Positions 11,588-23,500 of a stretch of DNA of 64,000 bases are shown piece after piece; the stretch's first letter is position 1, and each line of letters begins with the position of its first letter. The stretch is from Ciona intestinalis. Lineage: Eukaryota; Chordata; Ascidiacea; Phlebobranchia; Cionidae. The translations under genes were made by a program, and so were the position numbers. The DNA lies in contig NW_004190390.2 in the NCBI RefSeq assembly GCF_000224145.3, forward strand, positions 253,948-317,947, read 5' to 3'. The notes beneath the pieces were generated by a model, which had not been told where the DNA came from, searched no databases, and saw only the letters and a list, made by a program, of their open reading frames with translations.

Positions 11588-13680
11588 ATAGGAAAGAGGT
11601 GAACATTGCACTGATAAATCACATATTTACCATTTTTCCAAACGCCCCTGCAAGCCATAATGTAACTTTGCTCATGCCCACATTTCAATTCCATGTGTTA
11701 ATACACCAAGCAACATAATCAATGCCCACTGTACTTCTATTTTAACCTTTACCGTATTAGAACCTATGTCGTTTTAGCGCTACTTCAACGCTTTTATATA
11801 CACAGGTGCTCTGTTTCATACACTTTGTGCCCACTTACATTGTTGCAGACACGCCTACAAAGCTTCATTGGGTTTAACATCTACGCCTTTTAATTGACAC
11901 TCTTTCCCAAACCTTTTATACATAGTGAGTTTTAACAACTGTCAGTTTACTAATGATTCCTTTCTCTTCGTTGTTTAAATGATATGTTTTATGCTATCAT
12001 TTTTGTAGAGATAATTAAAACGTTATGTTGTGTTAAAGCTCTCAATGACAGACAGAGGGAACAGACTATAATACTACAGCATTAGAATCCATATACTTGA
12101 GTTACTCCTACCGTTCGTGGTAGATATGATTTTCTATGACCATGCGGTGGTAAATTTGATTTGGGGCACCTGCAAATTTGATACCGTGGTATGGTTATGT
12201 ATATAGGCTATAGTAAGGTGGGGAAGATTAGACACCTTTTCATTCTGCTTTCTCGTCCCAATTAGTAATAAACAAAGAACATTCAAAGTATTATAATACC
12301 GTATCCTCACGAATGTAAAACTTAGATATTATGTGCTAAAGGTGTCCCATCTCCCCCCACCCTGCGATACATAATTTGGTCTGTAAACTATGATTGGGCA
12401 GGTAGTCGTTTTATAGATCCTTTTTCTTCGAACCGGTGTTCTTGCTATTTACGCAACTCTTTTTCGCACATGCCAATTCCTAAACCTTACGTCACGCCTG
12501 GACTGAAACCACTTCGTTTATATAATTAGTATTTTTAAATGAATGTTCTGATTCAAAACTGCATAACTAGCGTTTACACAAGTCGTAGGAATGACGTAAA
12601 ACAATTATTACTTAAATTCTTCACAGTCTGCTGTTACCATAAATAGATTTCAGTATTACCCAATGTTAAATTATTGCTTATAAATTCAGAAAATTCGCGT
12701 CTTACCGCTTTAAAGGCAACACTGGGCACTTGGAATTCTTGGCATATTTACGTCACAAACCCTGAACGTTGCTTCAAGCAATAAACCAATCGACGCTTTC
12801 CACGTATTCATCGAATTATAATTTGATTTGCACGGGAGTTTATGGCACTGTATGTCCTCTTGATTTGCCATGTTTTGTACCAAGTGTTGAGCTGTATGAA
12901 GTTACAATGTATTTAAGTGAGGGCATAACTAGTTAATGATAAGCGCTAGCTTGTATATTGAGTATGTAGGCTACTATGTGATATTTAACGTCTTATTTAC
13001 AGCTGGCCAGTAGTAAAGAACTGTATAGTGCATATTTGTATTTAGTGTACCAAGAACAAAAGCGGAACCATCAGCGACGAATCTTAACGTTTTATTACCA
13101 CTACAGAAAAGAGACAAAGACGCAACGAAAAGCTCAAGAAAGAAAATGGAGCCATAGCATACACAAACTAAGAGGTCAGATTTCTTCAAGTTTAATTCAC
13201 TTGGTGTAACTTAATTTTAAGGCCAGGCAGTCGGCACAGTTAGATAGTATCGGCTATAAATATAGTAGCATCGGTAAATCTAGGGATCGCTAGGACGCCA
13301 CTGGGGCATTGTGTAGGCCAACAAAGAGCAGTAGCCTGGTTACCAAAAACTCTTCCAAGCTAATGGGTTGTGCGTTACAAAACAATTAGGCGTCAAACTT
13401 GCGACGAGGGACCCCCCCCCCAAAAAAATGACAACATCAGGTTAAACCGCCTTAAAAATAGGAACCAATCGATTCTCTTTCCTGGCTGCAGTTTATGTTG
13501 CGATTGTTTTTTTTGAATCGACAACAAGCGCAAATATGCGACGCTAACAGGACGCTGTTGTGGCGGATAAACTGATTCCGAGGATCACTCGGTTCGATCA
13601 ATCTATCTTGCGTTAAAACCAAGTCCGTTCTTTACCTCATGACGCATTCACACCCGATTAATGTTCAAAACATTTACCAG
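11588..13680. other. Duplicated 3' flank of kelch copy B
   Basis: Near-identical partner of 4027-6155, including a shorter MITE at 12209-12365 and a run of nine C at 13412-13420. Similarity stops abruptly just after CATTTACCAG; the following DNA instead matches the start of the macro-gene duplication. No gene seen. Confidence 0.7.
12209..12365. mobile_element. MITE, duplicated copy with internal deletion
   Basis: Sister of the copy at 4637 with part of the right half missing; end decayed to CCCCCCACCCTGC. Confidence 0.7.
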
Positions 13681-13994
13681 GAAATTCGGTCTTGAGACGT
13701 CGGGCGTTCTTGAGGCCATCTGAATATGATATCGTGTTTTTACTATCGGTTATTTTCTCTTCGTATAGGGAAATGTAAAATAGTTTTACTCGTATATTAG
13801 TATGTAGGACGAAGTTTATGCTTATTTTGGCACGATCGCTGACTTTGTACAACTTTGCGCCTGAATCTGTTTTTTACTAAATCACTAAAAAAAAAAATTT
13901 GGAATCGTTTGTTTGACTATATTGCAACAAAATGATGGCCATAATATACACAAGATAATAGTACAGCGAACGAAAAACAAAATAAAATTGGCAA

Positions 13995-14190
13995 TATAGT
14001 ACTGTGGGGAATATGGGACACCTTGAGCTCGTAATATTCAAATATCCTGATCGCGTTTTAAACAATTAACGACGGCCTATGGGAGTCGTGAGGATACGGT
14101 TTTGAAATTCTTTGAATGTTTTTTGTCTACTACCAAATGGGACGAGAAAATGGAATAACAAGGTGTCCCATCTTTCCCCATCCTACTATA
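13995..14190. mobile_element. MITE
   Basis: ATAGTACTGTGGGGAATATG to TTTCCCCATCCTACTATA, complete. Confidence 0.8.
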
Positions 14191-14490
14191 CAAAATTTAC
14201 AGAACTACGCAAATAGCTATATAAAATAAGTTTAATGCAAAATATAGGATGAAGACGTTCACAGTCTATATACGTTTATCTTTATAATTTCAGTGTCCTT
14301 ATAATTTCCCAAACTGCTAATTTTGTAGGTGTATGCATCCTTGTAATTGGTTGTCAAATTAAGGCTACACAAAAATGTTCACAAAATATGGTAAAAATCT
14401 AAGTGGGCACGGGGTATATGAAACCTCACCCAGTACGCAATAAAAAAACGTGTTTAACTAAGTAACACCGCCACGAGTATAAATAACAAA

Positions 14491-14653
14491 TATAGTCCGG
14501 TGGGGCTCGTAGGAATCAAAGAATATTCAAAGAATTATAAAACAGTATCCTCACGACTCCCATATAGACCGTTGTTAATTGTTTAAAACACGATCAGGAT
14601 ATTTGGATATTATGTGCTAAAGGCCGGTATCCCGTCTTCCCCACCCTACTATA
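14491..14653. mobile_element. MITE, internally deleted
   Basis: TATAGTCCGGTGGGGCTCG to CTTCCCCACCCTACTATA. The duplicate at 17332-17519 keeps the segment lost here, so the deletion is younger than the duplication. Confidence 0.75.
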
Positions 14654-15002
14654 TATTTAAAATACATTGATGCCAGGAATAGAATTTCAATATTAAGTAC
14701 AAGTAAATACAATAGTCTTATAGCTCGTTATTTTGAAAATCTGCCAGCATATTTGGTCGAAACACAACGATATTTACGGTTTTTAGCGACCTATTTGTAT
14801 TTTGTTCATCTGCATATTTTTCCAGTGCTCGTCTTATGCCTTGGCTTACTTCTTTTGGGTTGAACCTCAGATTACCTAGGAAGTAAATGTCTTAACTGCC
14901 TACCCGCTGAAGTGTTATTTAAAAAAAAACGTTTCTAAGCATTATAAGCACAGTTTTTTTCTTTTATCTCGTGTTCACTGTCCAGTTATAACATAGGTAT
15001 AT

Positions 15003-15135
15003 TCCTATGCAACAGACACGTGATGTATTCATACACATCTCATGTCCACTGTCGAGTTATAACATGGATGTCTTCTTATACACCAGACACACATGTTGTA
15101 TTCATGCACCTCATGCTCACTGTGGAACTGTAGCC
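15003..15135. repeat. 71-bp minisatellite, about two units
   Basis: GTATTCATACAC, CACTGTCGAGTTATAACATG and TCTTATACACCAGACACACA units; same family as 17831-18155 and 19165-19515. Confidence 0.7.
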
Positions 15136-15140
15136 TGCAA

Positions 15141-15337
15141 TATAGTGGGGTGGGGGAAGATGGCACACCTTAAGCACATAATATCCAAATATCCTGATCG
15201 TGTTTTAAACAATTAACAGCAGTCTATAGGAGTCGTGGGGATACGGTTTTATAATTCTTTGAATGCTTTTTATTTACTACTAAATAGAACGAGAAAATAT
15301 AATAAAAAGGTGTCCCATCTTTCCCCATCGTACTATA
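15141..15337. mobile_element. MITE
   Basis: TATAGTGGGGTGGGGGAAGA to TTTCCCCATCGTACTATA. Absent from the duplicate block at the equivalent place (about 18170), so inserted after the duplication. Confidence 0.75.
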
Positions 15338-15741
15338 TCATTATATCCAAGTATACTAGATACACATTACACGAAAAGCAGACGTACATTTTGCACAGCA
15401 AACGAGTATATGGTCTCTTTGAGCACAATATGCCTTAACATTTTACCTGTTCCTATGGCTGGTATAGCCAGAGATCTTTAATCCAGCCTCTGCGCACTGG
15501 TGTAAAACATTTAACACCTCACGTTCCACGTCTTGAACCCGCCGTAAATTAATATGAAATATATTTCTACACGCTGACATGTTCCCACCAGACGTACACC
15601 TCATAGTTTTACTCTTTGCCGCATCGGAATTTCCAACTTCCACAGTTAGACGCTCTCCCCCTTGGTGCAGTATTGCATTTGACAGCATTCCTATAAATAC
15701 AAGCTTTGGTACTTTCTTTATAATAATATTGCAGTATTAAT

Positions 15742-15840
15742 TATAGTACTGTGGGGTAAGATGGAATATCGTTATAGGATCTAATTCCTATGTTTCGTGA
15801 TCGTCTTTTGAACATTAAACAACGCTCTTATCATTAAAAA
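15742..15840. mobile_element. MITE left half, truncated
   Basis: TAGTACTGTGGGGTAAGATG; breaks off where the DNA switches to a copy of 23148-23300. Confidence 0.65.
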
Positions 15841-15990
15841 ATTTATTGTTCAACACACGTTTACAACAAAAGAACACCTAGCCCCTTTAAATGACGTTTG
15901 CACGGCATTGAAGCTAACGTTTCTGAGTAATTAATTTCGTAAAAACAGTAAATACATTCAATATGGCTTATACTCCCTAAAAAGATGTCT
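15841..15990. repeat. Copy of 23148-23300
   Basis: TTTATTGTTCAACACACG through CCCTAAAAAGATGT repeats intron sequence of the kinase gene almost exactly, ending at the gap. May be real duplication or misassembly. Confidence 0.75.
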
Positions 15991-15994
15991 TAGT

Positions 15995-16044
15995 NNNNNN
16001 NNNNNNNNNNNNNNNNNNNNNNNNNNNNNNNNNNNNNNNNNNNN
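15995..16044. other. Assembly gap (50 N)
   Basis: Separates the 23.1-kb copy from a MITE right end (16045-16088). Confidence 1.
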
Positions 16045-16088
16045 CGATAAAAAAGAATGAATGTCTATCTTACCCAACCCTACTATAT

Positions 16089-16720
16089 ATCTATCATATT
16101 CAAGTACCTTATGTGCAGTGACTTACACGGGTATGTAGTTTATATAGCCCGTCTGTTTGTTTGCGTTTTCATGGTATCATATAACGCCCGCCGTAATTCC
16201 CCTCAGATATGACTCTATAACCTTTGCAGGTGAGCTTAGGTAATATTTATTTCCTAATATCCATTCTTAATAGATATACAGTCTTACTGGGATAAATATT
16301 TATCCAAGACCTTTGACGTGACAAAAGGAATGATCGCATTAAACATGTGCAAAACAATTTCGATAAAACCGTGGCGCGGTTAGGTCTAAAGTCGTTGCCA
16401 AAAATAACATTACGAGCTGACTGTTTAAATATTACCGCGCACTTAATCTTGCGCAAATTATCAGAATACAATGGGAAAATATTTGTCTTTCAGTTAATTG
16501 GTGCAGGGGGAAATTGGCGGATCGAAAGAGTATGGCAAAGCCAAGGAGTACTTAAGGTTTAGCTAAGCGATCAGGAAACCTAATTTACATATTTGTGTAG
16601 ATTGGCGACAATTTTGCTTGTTGTTATTTGGTACCATTGCAACGGACGTGATTTCCAACCACGATGTGCGACACCATACAACTGCAAGCAAGTAATTATC
16701 TCGCTTAATTAAAATCACGT
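16089..16720. other. Unassigned spacer
   Basis: Lies between the two macro duplicates. It holds a + frame at 16347-16562 and an overlapping - frame at 16247-16471, both without recognisable domain or splice support. I see no feature here. Confidence 0.5.
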
Positions 16721-17331
16721 ACCTCGACGACGGGCGTTATTGAGACGATCTGATATGATATCGAAACATTTTCCTTTCGGCTATTTTCTCTTCGTCGGGG
16801 AATGTAAAATAGTTTTGCTCTTATATTAGTATGTAGTTAAGTTTATGCTTATTTTAGCACGATCGATGACTTTGTACAACTTTGCGCCGGAATCATTACT
16901 GAATCACTATAAAAACAACTTGGAATCGTGTTTGACTATTGCAACAAAATGATGGCCATAATATACACAAAATAATAGTACAGCGAACGAAAAACAAAAT
17001 AAAATTGCCAATACAAAATTAACAGAACCACGCAAAGAACTATATAAAATAAATTGAATGCAAAATATAGGATGAAGACGTTCATAGTCTATATACGTTT
17101 ATCTTTATAATTTCAGTGTCCTTATATTTTCCCAAACTGCTAATATTGTAGGTGTATGCATCCTTCCTCCAACCCTGTGGCCACTAATTGGTTGTCAAAT
17201 TGAGGCTACACAAAAATATTCACAAAATGTGGTAAAAATATAAGTGGGCACGGGGTATATGAAACCTCACCCAGTACGCAATAAAAAAACGTGTTTAACT
17301 AAGTAGCACCGCCACGAGTATAAATAACAAA

Positions 17332-17519
17332 TATAGTCCGGTGGGGAAAAATGGGACACCATTTCATTCTATTTCTCGTAGGAATCAAAGAATAGTCAAA
17401 AAATGATATACCCGTATCCTCACGACTCCCATATAGACCGTTGTTAATTGTTTAAAACACGATCAAAATATTTGGATATTATGTGCTAAAGGTGTCCCGT
17501 CTTCCCCACCCTACTATAT
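17332..17519. mobile_element. MITE
   Basis: TATAGTCCGGTGGGGAAAAA to CTTCCCCACCCTACTATA; just downstream of the kinase-macro stop codon. Confidence 0.8.
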
Positions 17520-17586
17520 ATTTCAAATACAATCATGCTAGGAATATAGTTGCAATAACTATTAAGTACAAGTAAATACAACAGTC

Positions 17587-20500
17587 TTATAGCTCGCTAT
17601 TTTGAAAATCTGCCAGCATATTTGGTCGAAACACAACGATATTTACGGTTTTTAGCGACCTATTTGTATTTTGTTCATCTGCATATTTTTCCAGTGCTCG
17701 TCTTATGCCTTGGCTTACTTCTTTTGGGTTGAACCTCAGATTACCTAGAATAAAACAAACTGTCTTAACCGCCTGCCCGCTAAAGTCTTATTAAAAAACG
17801 TTTCTAAGCATTATAAGCAGAGTTTTTCTTACACATGGTGTATTCATGCACCTCATGCTCACTGTCGAGTTAGAACAAGCGTGTCTTCTTAGGTACCTAA
17901 CACACATGGTGTATTCATACACCTCATGCTCACTGTCGAGTTAGAACAAGCGTGTCTTCTTAGGTACCTAACACACATGGTGTATTCATACACCTCATGC
18001 TCACTGTCGAGTTAGAACAAGCGTGTCTTCTTAGGTACCTAACACACATGGTGTATTCATACACCTCATGCTCACTGTCAAGTTATAACATGGGTGCCTT
18101 CTTATACACCAGACACACATGTTGTATTCATACACCTCATGCTCACTGTGGAACTGTAGCCTACAACATCATTATATCCCAGTATACTAGATACTCATTA
18201 CACGAAAAGCAGACGTACATTTTGCACAGCAAACGAGTATGGTCTCTTTGAGCACAATATGCCTTAACATTTTACCTGTTCCTATGGCTGGTATAGCCAG
18301 AGACTTTAATCCAGCCTCTGCGCACTGGTGTAAAACATTTAAGACCTCCCGTTCCACGTCTTGAACCCGCCGTAAATTGATATGAAATATATTTCTACAT
18401 GCTGACATGTTCCCACCAGACGTACACCTCATAGTTTTACTCTTTGCCGCATCGGAATTTCCAACTTCCACAGTTAGACGCTCTCCTCCTTGGTTTAGTA
18501 TTGCATTTGACAGCATTCCTATAAATACAAGCTTTGGTACTTTCTTTATAATAATATTGCAGTATTAATTATAGTACTGTGGGGTAAGATGGAATATCGT
18601 TATAGGATCTAATTCCTATGTTTCGTGATCGTGTTTTGAACATTAAACAACGCTCTTTTAAAGTTACGCGGCTATGGTAATATAGTCTTTAAGTTTTCTT
18701 TGTTTACTACCAAATGACAATGAAAACATGTCCCATCTTACCCACCCTAGTATACCATTAGCAGTGTTAATTACTGGTTTAAAGTATGCAAAAATATAAT
18801 TGATACATTTGAAGAAAACAAACTAAAAAAAAAATACTAAAACACCAATAAGGTTACGTTGGTGGTAAATCGTAAGAGGTGTATGATACAGAACATCAGT
18901 GTTTTAACTAATGTTGTCGTCCGCCACCCGACGGTAAACAAGTGACAAATAAAAAGTACTTACCCCTCCACAGAGAAAATGACGAATTACAGCTGTTGAC
19001 ATAACCCTCACACTTCATGGTGGTAATATCACCGCAAGTTAATTTTACATCAAGATTGTTTATCTTGGCGATGCTGGCCACGGAAAATATGTTCTTACAC
19101 ATCTAAAGTATGTTTTATTTATTATATAGTTTCCAATGCAATTTCACAACTTCTAACGTTGCTTATGATCACTGTCAGTTATAACATGGATGTCTTCTTT
19201 TTCACTAGACACAGATGGTGTATTCATACACCTCCTGCTCACTGTCCAGCTATAACATGGGTATTTTCTTATACACCAGACACACATGGTGTATTCATAT
19301 ACACCTCATGCTCACTGTCAGTTATAACATGGGTGTCTTCTTATACACCAGACACCAATGGTGTATTCATACACCTCATGCTCACCGCCAAGTTATAACA
19401 TGGATGTCTTTTTATACACTAAACACACATGGTGTATTCATACACCTCATACTCACCGTCGATTCATACACCTCATACTCACCGTCGATTCATACACCTC
19501 ATACTCACCGTACAACACATGTGTCTATTACCTGAAACGAATCTTCCTTTTCCGGATCCAACACAAGATTAACTTGATGCAAGTGAAAAGAACGAAACCT
19601 ACGAAACTCATCTTGCATCCAACGTGATACAACATTCACTGGATACCCGAGGTCAGGGAGACACATTGCAATAACCGAGTATGCTTCTTCCTCTGCTTTT
19701 TCCAATGAGTTTTTAAGAATCTCAAAGAACTCTTGCTTCACTTTGTCATGCCCTCTGTAATCAAAAAAAATAACTTGTTTTATGTCGGTGTACTGTTTAT
19801 ATAAGACTTTGTATTTAAGTATCAGTCAAGTTGTCGCAAAATTAAAAGATAGCAATCAAAAAGTTGGTACATTTTTTAAAGGTTGAGTATTAGACACGCG
19901 TGTTCTGTCGACTGTCGTTGTCCGCCATACGTGGATAAATAAGTGACAATCGTTCATATGAGTCGGGTCATGCAAAATTAATGAATCCACACATATATTT
20001 GGTTGTTAATTAGTTTAACTTTGCGAATGCATTATCATTTCTCAACTTGAGTTTGGTTTTCGAAACTTTTTACCTATTAATAATCCCGAAACGATGTCTT
20101 CCAAGTAAGATTTTAGGTACGTAGGGTGGAATCTTTTTTACAAACGTTTTACCGCACATGAAGTTTGTCCCAGTTGTTGCCTAAAATACGCATTATGTAA
20201 ACACAAAAATTTTGTTTTGTGGGGTAATATGGGACACCTTTAGAACATAATATTTAAATATCCTGATCGTGTTTTAAACAATTAACAACGGTCCAAGGGA
20301 GTCGTGAGGATACGGTTTTATAATTCTTTAGATGTTCTTTGTTTGCTACCAAATGGGACGAGAAAATAGAATGAAATGGTGTTCCATCTTACCCCCACCC
20401 TAGTATAGCTTGTATACCTGCGTGTCAACATTTTCAGATTCCCAAATGAAAACTGCACCGACCTAAGCAAAGTGAATAAAATACGGTAAAATAGGTGTGA

Positions 20501-23500
20501 TAACTATATGCGTATGCTCGACTGCGATTCAGGCATTTTGTTACATCGTTATAACACGGGTGTTCTGTTTCATACACCACGTGCCCCCTCACGAGTTACC
20601 ACGTATCAAAAAAGTACTTATAAGTTCCATACGTGGTAATTCGGAAGTGGGCATGAGGTGTATGAAACAGAACATACGTGTTATAAAGACTGTCGTTGTC
20701 ACGCGAGGATAAAGCAAGTTTAATGTATAACAAAAGAATCTACTTAAAACGACCAGAGTTTTTTAAATACCCTTTCGTCTTCAATTCGTCCTAGCTTTAC
20801 TACGACTTTTAATTCCTCTGGACCAGCTGAACCGCCACTGTTAGAAAAAAACAAGGTTATTATAGACGTACAAATTCTATTATGTTACTCATTTCATTGT
20901 TACCTGTATTGTTTAAAGGTAGAATCTTGCAGCAATTCCGATGCAGTTGGCCTTGACTTTACGTCAAAGACTGCCATTCTGCAAATATACAATAAAAGTT
21001 AATAACCCGAAGTTACATAGTGCTGGTAACTCGTAAGAGAGTGCGTGGTGTACGAAACAGAAGATCCGTATTATTAAGATTGAAGTTGCCCCGCCATGCG
21101 ATGATAAATCGTTTACATTAATTCGTTTATTTATTCAGGTTAAACCGTATAAACAGACGTTCAAATGTATGGAATACAAATCCGATAGGCAAGTTAAACA
21201 GGTAACTTATTTATCCTCGCGTGGTAAAGGGCATCGACATTCGTTATAACACGGGTGTTCTGTCTCATACACCTCATGTCAGCTTACGAGTTATCCTATT
21301 TGTAGCTTTGCAGGTAATTGATTATTGCATAACTCATATTTCGACAACCCATAAGTGACTTAGCTGTAGCCAATACGGGTACGTGTCTTGTCCAAGCATA
21401 AATACGCCTATACAATATTCTTTTTTTTTATGGTCGAGCGCGTTAAGTGTATATTCTACCACGACGACGGAGCGTATATATTATATGCTTGGACAAACCA
21501 CCTATAGATGGCGTAGACACCATTCCTATCTTTATATAAAAGCATATTGTACACATGCTGCTTGGGCATGAGAACGCGCACAACTTACGCACTTTTTAAA
21601 AAGATTGTCAAAACGTTTTTCTTTCAGATCTGGTAGAATTTTTTTGGAAATAACCTGATTAATATATTTAAAGATAGAGTCTCTTGCAAAGTTTTCTGTA
21701 ATCGGATCCAGTTTCACGAGCTCATAGAATACACAACCAAGAGACCTATGAGTTATAAGTGAGGTTAAATACACACGATGCTGGTGCAGCAAAAAAAACG
21801 ATAATATTGTTCTGTGGGGTAAAATGGGACACCGTTAGCACCCAAATCTCATATTTCCTGATGTGTTTTGAACAATTCTATTAACAGCGCTTTTATACAG
21901 CAGCCAAGAGTTGATAATAAAAATCAGTTTTACACAATTATATAACTCTATTATCAACTGGGACGAGAAAAGAGAATGAAAACATGTCCCATCTTACCCC
22001 ACTACATCCATTTTTTTTCAATATGTCAAAAACTATAAAACCTATGATTTTTAAATTTTGTACACATTATGTCAAAGAGATTTTTTCTTTTGGTGAAAAA
22101 AACAAACTTTTTACAGATTACCCAAAATCGCCACGTTTGGGTCACAAGTTAGGAATGCATTTCGCCATTAAGCTGTTCGTATACTTGTGGTATAATACAA
22201 GTCTGAACAAGCTTTTACCAAATATCACTTTTCGGGCCGTAGGGCAGGCCCTTGAACATCTCAGGGCTAGTGTAAGTAAAAGTGCCCACGTTACACGTCA
22301 TAGCCAATTGCTGTGTATGCTGTAGCTGCCTGGATATACCGAAGTCGCAAAGTTTTGCATCATTACCAACCAATAACACGTTTGCTGGTTTAAGGTCTCT
22401 GTGCAGAACGTTTCTGTAAAGTAAATGAATTCAGTCGGGTGGGGAAGATTGGACGCCTTTTCATTCTATTTTCTCGCCCCATTTGGTAGTAATTTAAACA
22501 AAGATAATTTAAAGAATTATAAAAACTGTATTCTCACGACTCCTATATAGACCGCTGTTAATTGTTTAAAACACGACCTAGTGGTCGTTATAGGAATGAC
22601 TAAATTGGCATTCACACCCAAAACTGTCGCCCACAGAATTCTGTACTTTTTACTCATTAGTACGTATGAGATGTATGACATAAAATAGAAGATGATTGTT
22701 AGTGTCCCCACAAAGATAATATATAGCCGCAGTAAATGAAACCACATCAATAAGCATTATTACTTGGAATGTAGATATTCTAATGCAATGAGCATATGGT
22801 ATGTCCATTTTAGAAACAGATTCGGGGGAATTGTCTCATTATTATCCTTAGTTTTCCGTATTTTTGTTGCAAGATCGCCGCCCTGTGCAGAATACAGAAG
22901 AATTTTATCAAATTCTCGTGTTTATGTAACATGACTTTTATTTTGTCGTTTCAGTAAAGAAGCTATATAGCGCACAAGTTAATTTAGGCAAATGCGGAAT
23001 TGCGCACACACACTGAATTGCACTGTTTGCTCAAGCGCTTTAATTGTAAACATAAAAAACGCAAACACTGCAAAAAATCGCAGCAACCTCTGCAACTCCA
23101 TGCATATACGTGTGTGCACAAGCACTTGTTGTCCTGGTATCGTGGAAGAATTTATTGTTCAACACACGTTTACAACAAAAGAACACCTAGCCCCTTTAAA
23201 TGACGCTTGCACGGTATTAAAGCTAACGTTTCTGAGTAATTAATTTCGTAAAAACAGTAAATATATTCAATATGGCTTATACTCCCTAAAAGATGTATAG
23301 TAGGGTCGGGGAAGATGGAACACCTTTCCATTCTATTTTTTCGTCCCATGTGGTAGTAAACAAAGAACATTCTAAGAATTATATAACCGTATCCTCACGA
23401 CTCCTATAGATCGTTGTTAATTGTTTAAAACACGATCAGGATATTTGGACATTATGTGCTAAAGGTGTTCCATCTTATCCAACAGTACTATATCGCATTT

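Larger units (their letters stand above)
14718..15690 (-). pseudogene. Duplicate of the last two exons of the kinase-macro gene, frameshifted
   Basis: Exon copies at 15690-15447 and 14875-14718 match exons 11 and 12 of the gene ending at 17587. The first is 244 nt instead of 243: one extra base near 15475 (GAGATCTTT versus GAGACTTT) shifts the frame after AEAGLK and destroys the IPAIGTG loop. The second is intact (NLRFNPKEV to the stop, with Ser to Asn near the end). There is no copy of exon 10 upstream. The whole block about 13680-15840 aligns with 16720-18640. Most likely a dead partial tandem copy; use as an alternative 3' end would need frame restoration and is unlikely. Confidence 0.8.

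Noticed and set aside
16347-16562. 71-codon frame on + in the macro duplication spacer
   Set aside because: No domain, no start context, overlapped by a minus frame, and no splice sites that link it to anything.
17831-18155. Regularly spaced repeats resembling a CRISPR array
   Set aside because: Units are 71 bp and contiguous with no unique spacers, in a eukaryotic intron: a minisatellite.
19159-19627. Three overlapping + frames of 79-106 codons rich in Tyr, Thr and His
   Set aside because: Translations of the minisatellite; repetition follows the DNA unit.
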